From NCBI GenBank assembly GCA_964401835.1, contig CAYNZP010000013.1:23681-87680 (forward strand): a stretch of DNA of 64,000 nt, in the 5' to 3' direction. The stretch comes from CAYNZP01 sp964401835. GTDB taxonomy: Bacteria; Planctomycetota; Phycisphaerae; SM23-33. Below, in pieces: positions 1 through 7,964 of the stretch (positions are counted from its first letter, which is position 1; the number at the start of each line of letters is the position of its first letter). The translations under genes were made by a program, and so were the position numbers. The notes below the pieces were generated by a model, which did no database searches, had not been told where the DNA came from, and was given only the letters and a program-made list of their open reading frames with translations.

Positions 1-543
1 CGCCTGCGAGCTGAACAGATCGGCCTGGCTGTACCGCGAACCATACGATTTAAAGACCGATGGTTAATCATAGGTCTAGGTACGCTCATTTCACTTGCAG
101 TGGCAATCTACCTCATTGGTTGGTGGATTGGATTCTTTAAGCCTCAGGAAGGAAGATGGTTTGGATGGTGGGCATCACCATTTGAGATTGAAGATAAATT
201 CATGCCTTCTTGTACGGATGGCTTTTTGCTTGCTATTGCAGTTGCGGCTTTTCTGATTTGCTGGTTCATCAGAGAGTTAGTTGGGTTGTTTATTCAAAAA
301 CAATACTCTGTTTTTCGCAAAACTTTTTTCCGCAGCATAGTGCCTATTTTTGCAGCGACAGTAATTGTAATTGGTATTGCCTGCGGCTGGTTATTAGCAA
401 GAGCAGAGAGTTCGGCAGTGCGCCGAATGACAGGCCGCGCTGAAGTAAATATACGCAACGAAGTGGAAAACTCTGATTACCGTTTCCTGCGTGATAGATT
501 TATAAAGCAACATAATGAATATTTGCAGGAATTTCAAAAATAA
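1..543 (+). CDS. Partial membrane protein, unknown function (cut by left edge)
   Basis: The reading frame is open from base 1, so the start lies outside the window; the GTG at 100 is probably internal. The visible 180 residues hold three hydrophobic segments, roughly residues 23-45, 75-100 and 115-138, followed by a charged, probably soluble tail of about 45 residues ending in Gln-Lys. No family motif is recognised. The base composition is AT-richer than the core of the window and resembles the toxin-antitoxin and DUF3800 genes beside it. The gene is real by frame length and transmembrane pattern, but its function cannot be assigned. Confidence 0.55.
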   Translation, partial: RLRAEQIGLAVPRTIRFKDRWLIIGLGTLISLAVAIYLIGWWIGFFKPQEGRWFGWWASPFEIEDKFMPSCTDGFLLAIAVAAFLICWFIRELVGLFIQKQYSVFRKTFFRSIVPIFAATVIVIGIACGWLLARAESSAVRRMTGRAEVNIRNEVENSDYRFLRDRFIKQHNEYLQEFQK

Positions 544-601
544 CAAAACAGACCAGCAGGATTTGGTTAGAACATCATCAAAAGGTTTCGTGGTTTTCCA
601 C

Positions 602-871
602 TCAATACCGCCTGCGGTAGATTTCTTTCCTGTCACCTATTCTGACAACGCAGACGACCATGCGGTCGTTTTCAACGAAATAAATAATCCGGTAATCTCC
701 CGTTCGCACCCTGAGAAGTCCTCGCAGGCTTCCCTTGAGACGCTCGGCTTTTGGAGGGCGGGGGTTGGTTTTCAATATATCTATTACCGCTAGTATTCGC
801 TGTTGAGCTTGTTTGGGGAGTTTTTTAAGCTGGCGTGCCGCCGCAGGAGTGAATTCTATTTTAAATTTCAC
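602..871 (-). CDS. RelE/ParE-superfamily toxin
   Basis: An 89-residue basic protein with the RelE/ParE layout: an N-terminal strand-helix-helix (FKIEFTPAAARQLKKLPK), then a core with RVRTGDYRIIY and a C-terminal RIGDRKEIYRR. The Arg/Lys-rich strand and terminal Tyr are the positions used by ribosome-dependent mRNA endonucleases of the RelE group; ParE-type gyrase toxins share the fold, so the target is not settled. The start is GTG at 871, directly after the antitoxin TAA at 872-874 with no gap, so translation is probably coupled to the antitoxin. It sits on the same strand and behind the same promoter as the antitoxin. Confidence 0.9.
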   Translation of the reverse strand: MKFKIEFTPAAARQLKKLPKQAQQRILAVIDILKTNPRPPKAERLKGSLRGLLRVRTGDYRIIYFVENDRMVVCVVRIGDRKEIYRRRY

Positions 872-1120
872 TTATAGTCCCAAATCCTTTTTAACTTCTT
901 CCCATGGAATCCGTTCGTCGGTTTCAGATAAAGCGGCTTCGGCTTCGGCGATATCTATTTCATCTTCAATGCGCTGCAGAGTATCCAAATCTTCCAGTGG
1001 AACCAATGCTACCTTCTCGTGGCCGTGCCGCTCAATCACAACTCTTTCATGCCCTGTTACCACCCGGGTAATCAAATCAGACAACTTGGCGCGTGCCTTT
1101 GTAAAGCTTACGTTTGTCAT
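872..1120 (-). CDS. Phd/YefM-family antitoxin
   Basis: An 82-residue protein with the Phd/YefM N-terminal DNA-binding fold: FTKARAKLSDLITRV followed by VVIERHGHEKVALVPLEDL, the usual positions of the beta strand and dimer helix. The acidic C-terminal half (IDIAEAEAALSETDERIP) is the expected unstructured toxin-neutralising segment. It is the first gene of a two-gene operon with the RelE-type toxin. A palindromic operator overlaps its promoter start (1148-1183), which fits autoregulation by the antitoxin or the complex. AT-richer than neighbouring housekeeping genes, typical of a mobile or accessory module. Confidence 0.9.
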   Translation of the reverse strand: MTNVSFTKARAKLSDLITRVVTGHERVVIERHGHEKVALVPLEDLDTLQRIEDEIDIAEAEAALSETDERIPWEEVKKDLGL

Positions 1121-1147
1121 AAGCTAACCCTTTCATTTTGTCATTAC

Positions 1148-1183
1148 TGTACAGTGATGTGCGTCAATGTGCATCACTGTACA
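1148..1183. promoter_or_regulatory. Toxin-antitoxin operator (inverted repeat)
   Basis: Perfect 12-bp arms, TGTACAGTGATG at 1148-1159 and CATCACTGTACA at 1172-1183, separated by 12 bases. The left arm also lies in the 10-bp palindrome ACTGTACAGT (1146-1155). The element lies between the antitoxin start and the -10 box, over the expected transcription start, as expected for an autorepressed toxin-antitoxin promoter. Confidence 0.75.
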
Positions 1184-1184
1184 T

Positions 1185-1213
1185 ATTATCGGATTCTTTT
1201 GCCGGCAAGTCAA
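1185..1213 (-). promoter_or_regulatory. Promoter of the toxin-antitoxin operon
   Basis: On the minus strand: -35 TTGACT (1213-1208), 17-nt spacer, -10 GATAAT (1190-1185). It is followed immediately by the inverted-repeat operator and then the antitoxin ATG at 1120. Near-consensus sigma-70 spacing and sequence. Confidence 0.7.
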
Positions 1214-1283
1214 GGCGAGTTATGAAAAAACTTCCCCGCAAGAGAGTTTTTAAATATGAGCTGTATTTTATTTCCCCTTTTAC

Positions 1284-1312
1284 TTGACACATATAAAAAA
1301 GCTGCCGATAAT
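1284..1312 (+). promoter_or_regulatory. Promoter-like sequence without an obvious gene
   Basis: Plus-strand TTGACA (1284-1289), 17-nt spacer, GATAAT (1307-1312). No convincing plus-strand gene follows: an in-frame ATG at 1317 opens a 33-codon frame with no ribosome binding site that runs into the 3' end of the opposite-strand DUF3800 gene. It could give an antisense RNA to that gene or be chance. Confidence 0.35.
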
Positions 1313-1375
1313 ATTTATGGACTGGGAATACCCGGTCGGTGGCTGGCTCTGGAAACGGAGGCAGCCATTTCCTTT

Positions 1376-2164
1376 TTATGGAAACTCCTTCCATCCACTT
1401 ACACCATTTTCATTGTAAACATGTTTTTTAACAACCTCCAAAGCTCGATTTGGCTGATCAGACTTTAGAATGTGACGTGCCGAGGGATAAGCACATAAGT
1501 CCGCTAATTGTAATCCACAAATATTCTTTCTTTTATCTTGAAACAGCAGTGGGCAATAAAGGCGATTAAATCGGTCACGGCTGTTATAGTGCGTCCCTTC
1601 AGTTAAAAGCTTATAAAATGCAGTCTCAAGATCTCTGTCTTCATTCTTGCCTCTTGCTTCCGCGATAACTGGCAAATGTGTTTTTTGTAACTGTTCAAGG
1701 AAGTAAAGTATTCGTTCAAATGTGAATGTTAGCGCTAATTCGTAAGGATTACGGGCGCGTTCTTCATATCTTTGGCGATGAAGTTGTTTGTGGACACTTA
1801 CCACGAAGAGAGTATATGGCAAATTATCCATCAAATCGGTTAGTTCCAGCATGAAGCTATCTCGTTTTCTAGGATCCTCCAAGATTGAAAATGGACCTTG
1901 TGTCTTGCGAATATCTCTACTGTGTAAATTAATGCCCTCATGATCCCAGTAGCAAAGCTTAAGTTGGTTCAAGCTCGGAATGATCTCTTGTATATATCGT
2001 TCCCGTTCAACAATTACTGTGCAAAGCACAAACAATGGAAAATCCTGGTCGATTTTTTCCATCGAATGGTCGCCACACTCATCAAGAAAGGCGATAAACC
2101 GAGATGAGCCTTGAAGTCCCATATTTTCTGCTATTTCAGATGCCATAAGGTTATATTTTTCCAC
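1376..2164 (-). CDS. DUF3800 domain protein
   Basis: A 262-residue protein matching the DUF3800 pattern: an N-terminal FIAFLDECGDHSM acidic motif (about residues 23-35) and a C-terminal GLQLADLCAYP motif (about 218-228), with a charged alpha/beta middle. DUF3800 proteins are widespread in mobile and accessory regions and are suspected from fold comparisons to be nuclease-like, but the activity is not established. The start shown is a GTG; an internal ATG at 2146 (MASEIAEN) is an alternative, and neither has a strong ribosome binding site. The gene is AT-rich, next to the toxin-antitoxin pair and unlike the genes to its right, so it is probably part of an acquired segment. Confidence 0.75.
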   Translation of the reverse strand: MEKYNLMASEIAENMGLQGSSRFIAFLDECGDHSMEKIDQDFPLFVLCTVIVERERYIQEIIPSLNQLKLCYWDHEGINLHSRDIRKTQGPFSILEDPRKRDSFMLELTDLMDNLPYTLFVVSVHKQLHRQRYEERARNPYELALTFTFERILYFLEQLQKTHLPVIAEARGKNEDRDLETAFYKLLTEGTHYNSRDRFNRLYCPLLFQDKRKNICGLQLADLCAYPSARHILKSDQPNRALEVVKKHVYNENGVSGWKEFP

Positions 2165-2210
2165 AAGTGAAAAAATTAATTTTCAAACATTGCGGGGTTA
2201 AATTCGAGCC

Positions 2211-3191
2211 TTATTCCCCGGGGAATTTATAGCCCCACTGGTTGCGGATTTCGTCCAGTGTTTCCAGCACGCCAAGGGTTTCGTCAAGTGGCATGATTTC
2301 GCTTTCGGTCTTGCCGGCGGCCAGGCATGCGGCGACTTCGGCTAGCTGATATACAAAGCCGTTTTCCTCGCATGGCACGTCGAAGACTTCCTGTTGGCAG
2401 CTGGTGCCTTCGAGCGTCAGCGGGCTGCCTTTGGTCCAGCCGGGGCCAAGCCTGATCCAGCCGGTTTCGCCTATCAGAATCGCTTCACAGGGAGTGTCTG
2501 TAGCAAAGCTTGTTATCAGCACGGCGTTTTGGTTCGGCCCGTAAACCAGAACCGTAGTCGATTGCTCGTCAACGCCCGCCTCACAAATGTGGCCAACAGA
2601 TGCGACGCTTTTTGGCTGGCCGAAGATCATCGATGCCAGCGACGCGCAATAGACGCCCAGGTCCATCAATGCTCCGCCAGCCATGTTTTTATCGTAATGC
2701 CAGGAATCTTTATGTTTGAATTCTTTACCCAGTTGAACCTGCAATATCCGCGGCTGGCCGATAAGGCCGGACTCGACCATCTCGCGGAGTTTTTTGATGG
2801 GGGGCAGAAAGCGGCTATACATCGCCTCCATGAGAAAGAGGTTTTTCTTACGGGCCAGGTCTATTACTTCTCTGGCCTGTGCCGCGTTTATCGTAAAGGG
2901 TTTCTCGCACAGCACAGCCTTGCCAGCCTGCAGGGCGAGAACACAATTGTCTTTGTGAAAAGTATGTGGCGTGGAAATATATACGGCGTCAATGTCAGCG
3001 TCAGTTACGAGCTGTTCGTAGCTGCTGTAACAGTGGGGAACATTAAATTCGTCGCCAAATTTATCAGCCTTGCACTGCTCCCTTGAGCCGATAGCGACGA
3101 GCTGGCTCTGGTCGCAGCAGACAGTGGCCTTTGCGAATTTACTGGCTATATAGCCGGTGCCGATTATTCCCCATTTGATTTTTCTGGGCAT
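2211..3191 (-). CDS. Gfo/Idh/MocA-family oxidoreductase
   Basis: A 326-residue protein with an N-terminal Rossmann fold (KWGIIGTGYIASKF, the GxGxxA/G-type nucleotide loop) and the family EKPF motif (about residue 95, LCEKPFTIN), where the lysine is part of the active site. This is followed by the YSRFLPP and GGALMDLGVY segments of the C-terminal substrate domain. Such enzymes are NAD(P)-dependent sugar, inositol or dihydrodiol dehydrogenases; the substrate cannot be read from sequence. The start lies 4 bases after the stop of the glycosyltransferase gene upstream, so the two are probably co-transcribed. Confidence 0.9.
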   Translation of the reverse strand: MPRKIKWGIIGTGYIASKFAKATVCCDQSQLVAIGSREQCKADKFGDEFNVPHCYSSYEQLVTDADIDAVYISTPHTFHKDNCVLALQAGKAVLCEKPFTINAAQAREVIDLARKKNLFLMEAMYSRFLPPIKKLREMVESGLIGQPRILQVQLGKEFKHKDSWHYDKNMAGGALMDLGVYCASLASMIFGQPKSVASVGHICEAGVDEQSTTVLVYGPNQNAVLITSFATDTPCEAILIGETGWIRLGPGWTKGSPLTLEGTSCQQEVFDVPCEENGFVYQLAEVAACLAAGKTESEIMPLDETLGVLETLDEIRNQWGYKFPGE

Positions 3192-3195
3192 AAGA

Positions 3196-4293
3196 TTACT
3201 GGTTTCTTTTTTTCAGTTGCACGAATGCTTCATCAATGGCTTCTAGGGTTTCTTCCAGGCCATCCCGATGCTGGCTTTTATAGGTTTGGGCATTTTGTGA
3301 GAATTCCTCAGAGCGTGCAAGAAATTCTTCCAGAAGCCCTGTCGAGACACTTTGGGGATTTGTTTCCATTCCTAATTCTCGAGTTTTGATGAAGCGAGCG
3401 TTTAATCGCTGTTCCAGGGAATCTTCAGGAATAAGCAGGAGCCCCTTGGCGTAATAAAGGGCTTCCGAGATAAGCTGATTGCCCGACGTGGCGAATACCG
3501 CTTTGGCCCCGGCAAGGTCTTTGAGAAACGGCAGATTGCTGGTTGGACAGAATTCGAGATTGTCGGTTTTGCCCTGGCGGTTGGGGCCGTAGATTTTTGC
3601 CGGACAGTTTAAACTTTGCAGGGCCTGTTCGACTTGCGGAGAAAAGTTAGATTCAGGATTGGAAAAATAGCACAGCAGATAATCACCACGTGTTGGGTGG
3701 AGTTGCCTGACCTCCTGCCGCAGAATCGCGCCGACGGGCCTGATGTTTTCCCTTGTCGGCAGGCCGTCATAGAACGCTGCCACGATGAATCGCTTGGGCC
3801 GGCAAACCATCATCCTGTATATCATCGTTTCAAAATTACAGAGAAACCTTTCCCATGGGCTCATGCCGATCTTGCAAAAAGCCATCATTCCGTAGTGGTC
3901 GAAACTTATTCTGGGAATTTCCATCGACCTGCCGACGCGATGAGTCCATGCTTCGGAGTCGGAGATAATCATGTCCGGCCCGAACTTCTTAACTTCGTCG
4001 GCAACCATTTGGAAAATAGGCCCCTGCACGAGAAGGTCCAACAGTGGGGGAATATTTCGGGAAATAGTCAGCCAGACTGAACGCCGACCATTGTTTTTTT
4101 TGAAGTAACCGAGCATCGGTATACGTACCACGCGATAATCTTTGCTGAGATGTTCATAGGCATCATCGCCGGCCAGTACCAGCACATCGTATTTTTTGGT
4201 CAGTTCTGGCAGGATCGCCTGGGCTCTTGCGGCATGGCCTCGGCCGTATCCGTGCACACCATAAACGATTCCTGGTTTGGAGTGTTCCGGCAT
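3196..4293 (-). CDS. Glycosyltransferase of the MJ1255-like family (GT-B fold)
   Basis: About 365 residues from the chosen ATG at 4293 (MPEHSKPGIVYGVHG). A longer frame to 4353 exists, but the conserved block begins just after this ATG, which has an AAGGTAG-type ribosome binding site. The N-terminal GVHGYGRGHAARA glycine-rich loop, the middle DSEAWTHRVGR and DHYGMM segments, and the C-terminal FATSGNQLISEALYYAKGLLLIP nucleotide-sugar binding region fit GT28/MurG-like GT-B enzymes. It probably transfers a sugar to an envelope lipid or polysaccharide; the acceptor is unknown. It is followed at 4 nt by an oxidoreductase gene. Confidence 0.75.
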   Translation of the reverse strand: MPEHSKPGIVYGVHGYGRGHAARAQAILPELTKKYDVLVLAGDDAYEHLSKDYRVVRIPMLGYFKKNNGRRSVWLTISRNIPPLLDLLVQGPIFQMVADEVKKFGPDMIISDSEAWTHRVGRSMEIPRISFDHYGMMAFCKIGMSPWERFLCNFETMIYRMMVCRPKRFIVAAFYDGLPTRENIRPVGAILRQEVRQLHPTRGDYLLCYFSNPESNFSPQVEQALQSLNCPAKIYGPNRQGKTDNLEFCPTSNLPFLKDLAGAKAVFATSGNQLISEALYYAKGLLLIPEDSLEQRLNARFIKTRELGMETNPQSVSTGLLEEFLARSEEFSQNAQTYKSQHRDGLEETLEAIDEAFVQLKKRNQ

Positions 4294-4545
4294 TTGCTCT
4301 ACCTTTTCGTGGAAACTGCATTTATTTGTAATAGAAGTGGTTGCGAGCGGCAATTTTAAAGTTTCCCGGCGGATACCTCCAACTCACCAACTGGGGCTTT
4401 GCCTTGGCGGACATGCCTTCCAAAAATCGCTTGCAAGGGCTGGTGGCGGGCCTATAATCGACCATCACTCGGCTGGTTTTTATCGCCAGCTGGCGGGAAT
4501 TCCCGGAATTTTTCTGAACAGAAGCGGCTAAAGGACTTGCCGAAA

Positions 4546-4983
4546 TTGCACAATAGTGAAAAGAACACAAACCGGCCTGACTCATATCACCGTTCATCTT
4601 CAGCCAAGTGGCTAATTGTGTTGCTATTGGGTATCATCGCGACGTGCCTTTTGCTGGAGTTGACCGCCAGCGTTCAGACGGCCTTGGCACAGCCGGAAGG
4701 CTCAGGCAGCATCGGCGGCAAGGAAGTATTCGCAGTGGGCGGGCGAATCACGCGGGACACCTACGGCATCTATCTAATCGACCCGGACAATGGTACAATA
4801 TGTGTGTATCAGTTCCTTTACAATCCGAAGCTCAAAAAGACAGAATTACATCTCCTTGCGGCGAGGAACTTCACTTTTGACTCTCAGTTAGACGAGTACA
4901 ACACCACGCCTTCGCCACGGGAGATAAGAGCACTTGTAGAGCAGCAAACACGTTTGAACAGCGTCGAGCCAAACAGCGAATAA
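4546..4983 (+). CDS. Membrane-anchored protein of unknown function
   Basis: No ATG gives a sensible start. The TTG at 4546 lies 10 bases after AAAGGA and is chosen; TTG at 4537 is too close to the same site. The 145-residue product has a short polar N-terminus, a strong hydrophobic segment (about residues 22-42, KWLIVLLLGIIATCLLLE) and an outside domain beginning near VFAVGGRITRDTYGIYLIDP, with alternating strands, that ends in a charged tail. It may be a signal-anchored or cleaved exported protein (Ala-Leu-Ala-Gln near the end of the hydrophobic stretch). It lies 31 nt before the HTH-membrane gene and probably shares its transcript. Function unknown. Confidence 0.6.
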   Translation: MHNSEKNTNRPDSYHRSSSAKWLIVLLLGIIATCLLLELTASVQTALAQPEGSGSIGGKEVFAVGGRITRDTYGIYLIDPDNGTICVYQFLYNPKLKKTELHLLAARNFTFDSQLDEYNTTPSPREIRALVEQQTRLNSVEPNSE

Positions 4984-5014
4984 ATAATAGGGTTTGGCGG
5001 CGCGAGGAGTTGTT

Positions 5015-5851
5015 ATGGCCAAGAAGATGTACTATTCACAAGACGAAGCGGCCGAGATGTTGGGCGTCAGCGTCGATGAGCTGACAAACATGGTCAACGA
5101 GGGTGAGCTTAAGGCCTATCAGGACGGCGCGAACATCATGTTCAAGGCTGCCGATATCGACCAGCGCTCAGGAGGCGCTGCGGCAGAGGAGGAAGAAATC
5201 GAACTTTCTCCAGCCGACACGACCGGGGTCGATGCGATAAGCCTCTCCGATACGGATTCGCTGACTATCCCGAAGGAAGACACAACCGTTCTCGGCGAAG
5301 GTGTCAGCATTTTCGATGAGAGCGACTTGGGCACCATCGAAACTACCCCCGACTCGCTGGCCAAAACGCAGGCAGCCCCGACGCTCGATGAGCAGATATC
5401 GCTAGAAGGTGTCGGCAGCGGCAGCGGCTTGCTCGACCTGACGCGCGAAAGCGACGACACATCGCTTGGTGCCGAGGTGCTCGAGCATATCAATATGGAC
5501 ACGGCAATCGGTACCAGCCTTGGCGGCGAAGCTATAATCGAGCCCGAGCCGTTCCCTGCGGCAGAGCCCGAGCCGGCAGTGGCAATCCAGCCGGTGGTTA
5601 TCGAGCAAGTCGACCCGTCAGCAGGCGTTTTTAACGGCATCATCGTCGGCTGTGCGGTTGTGATGGTGGTACTTACCGCCGTCGCACTGGCCGCAATGGG
5701 TAGCGAGCTTCCAGGTTATCTGGAATTCTTCGCAGACAACATTACAATAGTGCTCATCGGTGGCGCGGTTGTTATAGCTGTTGCAGCACTCGCCGGCCAC
5801 ATGTTGGGCAGGGCAGCTGTTGCCAAAAATCAGGCAGCGCAGCAGATTTAA
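5015..5851 (+). CDS. Excisionase-type HTH protein with C-terminal membrane anchor
   Basis: Start ATG at 5015 after GAGGAG; an upstream in-frame GTG at 4994 is less likely. The 278-residue product opens with an excisionase/MerR-like helix-turn-helix (YYSQDEAAEMLGVSVDEL, then EGELKAYQDG, about residues 5-45). A long acidic, low-complexity linker (about 50-200) follows, then two hydrophobic helices near the C-terminus (IIVGCAVVMVVLTAVALAA and ITIVLIGGAVVIAVAALAG). A DNA-binding-type domain tethered to the membrane by a disordered linker is unusual; the HTH may instead recognise another ligand or protein. It is followed by a terminator and then the OmpA-like lipoprotein gene. Confidence 0.75.
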   Translation: MAKKMYYSQDEAAEMLGVSVDELTNMVNEGELKAYQDGANIMFKAADIDQRSGGAAAEEEEIELSPADTTGVDAISLSDTDSLTIPKEDTTVLGEGVSIFDESDLGTIETTPDSLAKTQAAPTLDEQISLEGVGSGSGLLDLTRESDDTSLGAEVLEHINMDTAIGTSLGGEAIIEPEPFPAAEPEPAVAIQPVVIEQVDPSAGVFNGIIVGCAVVMVVLTAVALAAMGSELPGYLEFFADNITIVLIGGAVVIAVAALAGHMLGRAAVAKNQAAQQI

Positions 5852-5867
5852 TTGTTCCAGAGTTTGG

Positions 5868-5904
5868 GTCCCGCGAGCTTGTAGTAGAAAGCTGGGGACT
5901 TTTT
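5868..5904 (+). terminator. Intrinsic terminator
   Basis: GTCCC (5868-5872) pairs with GGGAC (5895-5899), with an inner AGCTT/AAGCT stem, followed by TTTTT. It ends the transcript of the HTH-membrane gene. Confidence 0.7.
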
Positions 5905-5958
5905 GTTAAATTAAAATTTTTGTATCCCTTTCCCATGTATCTTGAAAGGACGGATACC

Positions 5959-6804
5959 ATGAGAACTTACTTAGCAATTCCGGTTTTCCTGACAATTTTT
6001 GTCGGCTTGATGGTAACGCAGGGCTGTGTCGCCAGAGACGAACACGACAAGCTCCTGGCTGCCAATCGCAACTCCCAGGACGAGCTCTCGCGTGCCTTGG
6101 CTATTGCCAGGGACCTCCGCGTGAAAAACGAAAAGCTCGATGGCGAACTGGCCAGCCAAGGCGTCTCGCTTTCTGCAACGCAGAAGGAGATCGAGGTGCT
6201 CGAATCGGCCAATGCTGCCCTTAAGAGCGACTTCGACGAGCTTCACGTCAAATATCTGGCACTTGCCAACCGCAGCGACGTACCTATGCCCGGGGCTATC
6301 AGCATACTGCCTGCCCAGTTGGACAAGGCACTTAAGAGCTTCGCCAGTGCTAACCCGGACCTTGTCGAATACTTGCCGGATTACGGCATGGTCAAGATCA
6401 AGGCCGACCTGACATTCAAGCCCGGCAGCGATTTTGTCGAGCCGTCAGCGAAAGACGCCCTGAAGAAGTTTGCCGATATTGTTAAGTCGCCTGCAGCTGC
6501 CATGTTCAATATCTATGTCGCCGGCCATACCGACGATGTACCCATCGGTAAGCCGGAAACGCGCCGTCACCATCCGAATAACTGGTATCTCTCGGTGCAC
6601 CGCGCTGTGGCGGTCCAGCAGCAGCTGGTCAAGTCCGGCCTGGCCCCCGAGCGTATCGGTGCGATGGGCTTTGGCGAGTATCACCCGATCGAGCCGAACA
6701 AGGCTGGCAAGAAGGGCAACCAGGCCAACCGTCGCGTGGAAATCTGGATTGTCCCGCCGGATCGCTTCCTGACAAAGGTTGAGGCTGCTGACGAAGCCAA
6801 GTAG
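5959..6804 (+). CDS. OmpA/MotB-type peptidoglycan-binding lipoprotein
   Basis: Start ATG at 5959 with AAAGGA 8 nt upstream; a longer frame from 5920 is rejected because the signal peptide begins here. The 281-residue product has a lipoprotein-like signal peptide ending in VTQGC (Cys near residue 23). A predicted coiled coil follows (about residues 30-100, heptad-rich KNEKLDGELASQG region), then a C-terminal OmpA-like domain (about 150-275) with the hallmark YVAGHTDDVPIG and an NRRVEIWIVP end. The domain normally binds the diaminopimelate of peptidoglycan, so the protein probably links outer membrane and cell wall. Confidence 0.88.
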   Translation: MRTYLAIPVFLTIFVGLMVTQGCVARDEHDKLLAANRNSQDELSRALAIARDLRVKNEKLDGELASQGVSLSATQKEIEVLESANAALKSDFDELHVKYLALANRSDVPMPGAISILPAQLDKALKSFASANPDLVEYLPDYGMVKIKADLTFKPGSDFVEPSAKDALKKFADIVKSPAAAMFNIYVAGHTDDVPIGKPETRRHHPNNWYLSVHRAVAVQQQLVKSGLAPERIGAMGFGEYHPIEPNKAGKKGNQANRRVEIWIVPPDRFLTKVEAADEAK

Positions 6805-6826
6805 TTTCCGATAAGCTGAAATTCTC

Positions 6827-6863
6827 AAGGCCCTGACGAATCAAACCGTTGGGGCCTTGTTTT
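6827..6863 (+). terminator. Intrinsic terminator after the OmpA-like gene
   Basis: AAGGCCC (6827-6833) pairs perfectly with GGGCCTT (6852-6858), followed by GTTTT. Confidence 0.7.
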
Positions 6864-6893
6864 AATAGCTTCTAAATAAGAAAAGAGAATTTC

Positions 6894-7964
6894 TTGGTTA
6901 GGTCTCTTCGTGCCATCCTGAAATGGGGTTCATTGGCTTTCATTTTCCTTCTGGCTGGACTTTGTATTGTCGGTGCTTTTCTTGGGGCGTCTAAGGCAAG
7001 CGAAGTTTTCAATTCCATTCCGCTTGGAATCTTTTGGACTGTCCTGGCGATATCTATTTTGGCAAGCCTGTTTGTTTTTAAAAGTCTATGGAAGTCGGTA
7101 GGGCTTTTGGCTTTGCACCTTGGCGCTTTGTTGATAATTCTGGCAGGGCTTTGGTCCAGCAAAGCAGGCCATGAATTCAGGGCAAATTTTTTGGGTGAGA
7201 AAAAGGCGTTCGAGGGTGTTATGGAGTTATTACCTGACAAGCCCGAAAGCCAAATACTATCTGTAGCCGACTATGACATAACGCAGCAACTTGACTTTGA
7301 GTTACAGTTGAAAAAAGCCTCTATCGAGTTTTATCCGCCTTATGACTCTAAGGGTATTTTGTATTTTTCCCATGTCGGTGAGCTGGGCACTATTGGCTTT
7401 CAAAAACTCAACTGGCAGTTTGGTCAGGCTGTGACTCTGGGCTCAAGCGGAGTAAAGATTCGTATTCTGGAATGCGATTTTCAAAAATCTAAACTTGCGA
7501 GCCAGGTCGAAAATGATTTCTATGCGATTATGCAATTTTCCTATAAGGATCTAACTGTCAAAGGCCAGCTGATAGTGCCGCCGGATAAACACTGGGAGCA
7601 ATTGCCTCTGGAATTCCTCTTTGAAGACATGGATTCCTGGCAGAAAGCCGGTTTTCCCAGACTTGCGCTTAAGCGCCCGCAGCGAATAAAAAATTACAAC
7701 GCGACGGTTGTTGTTTATGAGAAAAGCAAGGAAGCCGCCAGAAAAACCATCAAAGTAAACAAGCCCTTGCGTTATGGCGGATACCATTTCTATTTCACAA
7801 GTTTCCTGCATGGTTTGGATAATGTTCTGCTAAAAGTTAAAAGTGATTCGGGCCTGAACATGGCCTACGCCGGTTTTGCTCTTTTGGGGCTGGGCGCATT
7901 TTTGCAATTCTGGATTTTGCCGGTGATTCGCTCGATGAGGAAGCGAGGCCCGCATGGCGGTTAA
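6894..7964 (+). CDS. resB: ResB-like cytochrome c biogenesis protein
   Basis: A 356-residue protein starting with TTG at 6894. Hydrophobic helices lie near residues 10-30, 40-60 and 65-85, a large exported domain spans about 100-315 (FYPPYDSKGILYFSHVGE and later strands), and a last helix at about 325-350 precedes a basic tail. This is the ResB/Ccs1 arrangement of system II cytochrome c maturation, where ResB with ResA/CcsA delivers and ligates haem to apocytochromes outside the cytoplasmic membrane. It overlaps the CcsA-type gene by 11 nt, the usual partner order. Divergence from well-known ResB proteins leaves some uncertainty. Confidence 0.75.
   Translation: MVRSLRAILKWGSLAFIFLLAGLCIVGAFLGASKASEVFNSIPLGIFWTVLAISILASLFVFKSLWKSVGLLALHLGALLIILAGLWSSKAGHEFRANFLGEKKAFEGVMELLPDKPESQILSVADYDITQQLDFELQLKKASIEFYPPYDSKGILYFSHVGELGTIGFQKLNWQFGQAVTLGSSGVKIRILECDFQKSKLASQVENDFYAIMQFSYKDLTVKGQLIVPPDKHWEQLPLEFLFEDMDSWQKAGFPRLALKRPQRIKNYNATVVVYEKSKEAARKTIKVNKPLRYGGYHFYFTSFLHGLDNVLLKVKSDSGLNMAYAGFALLGLGAFLQFWILPVIRSMRKRGPHGG

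Noticed and set aside
1317..1418. 33-codon frame after the orphan promoter
   Set aside because: No ribosome binding site, and it would start within the first bases of the predicted transcript and run antisense into the DUF3800 gene.
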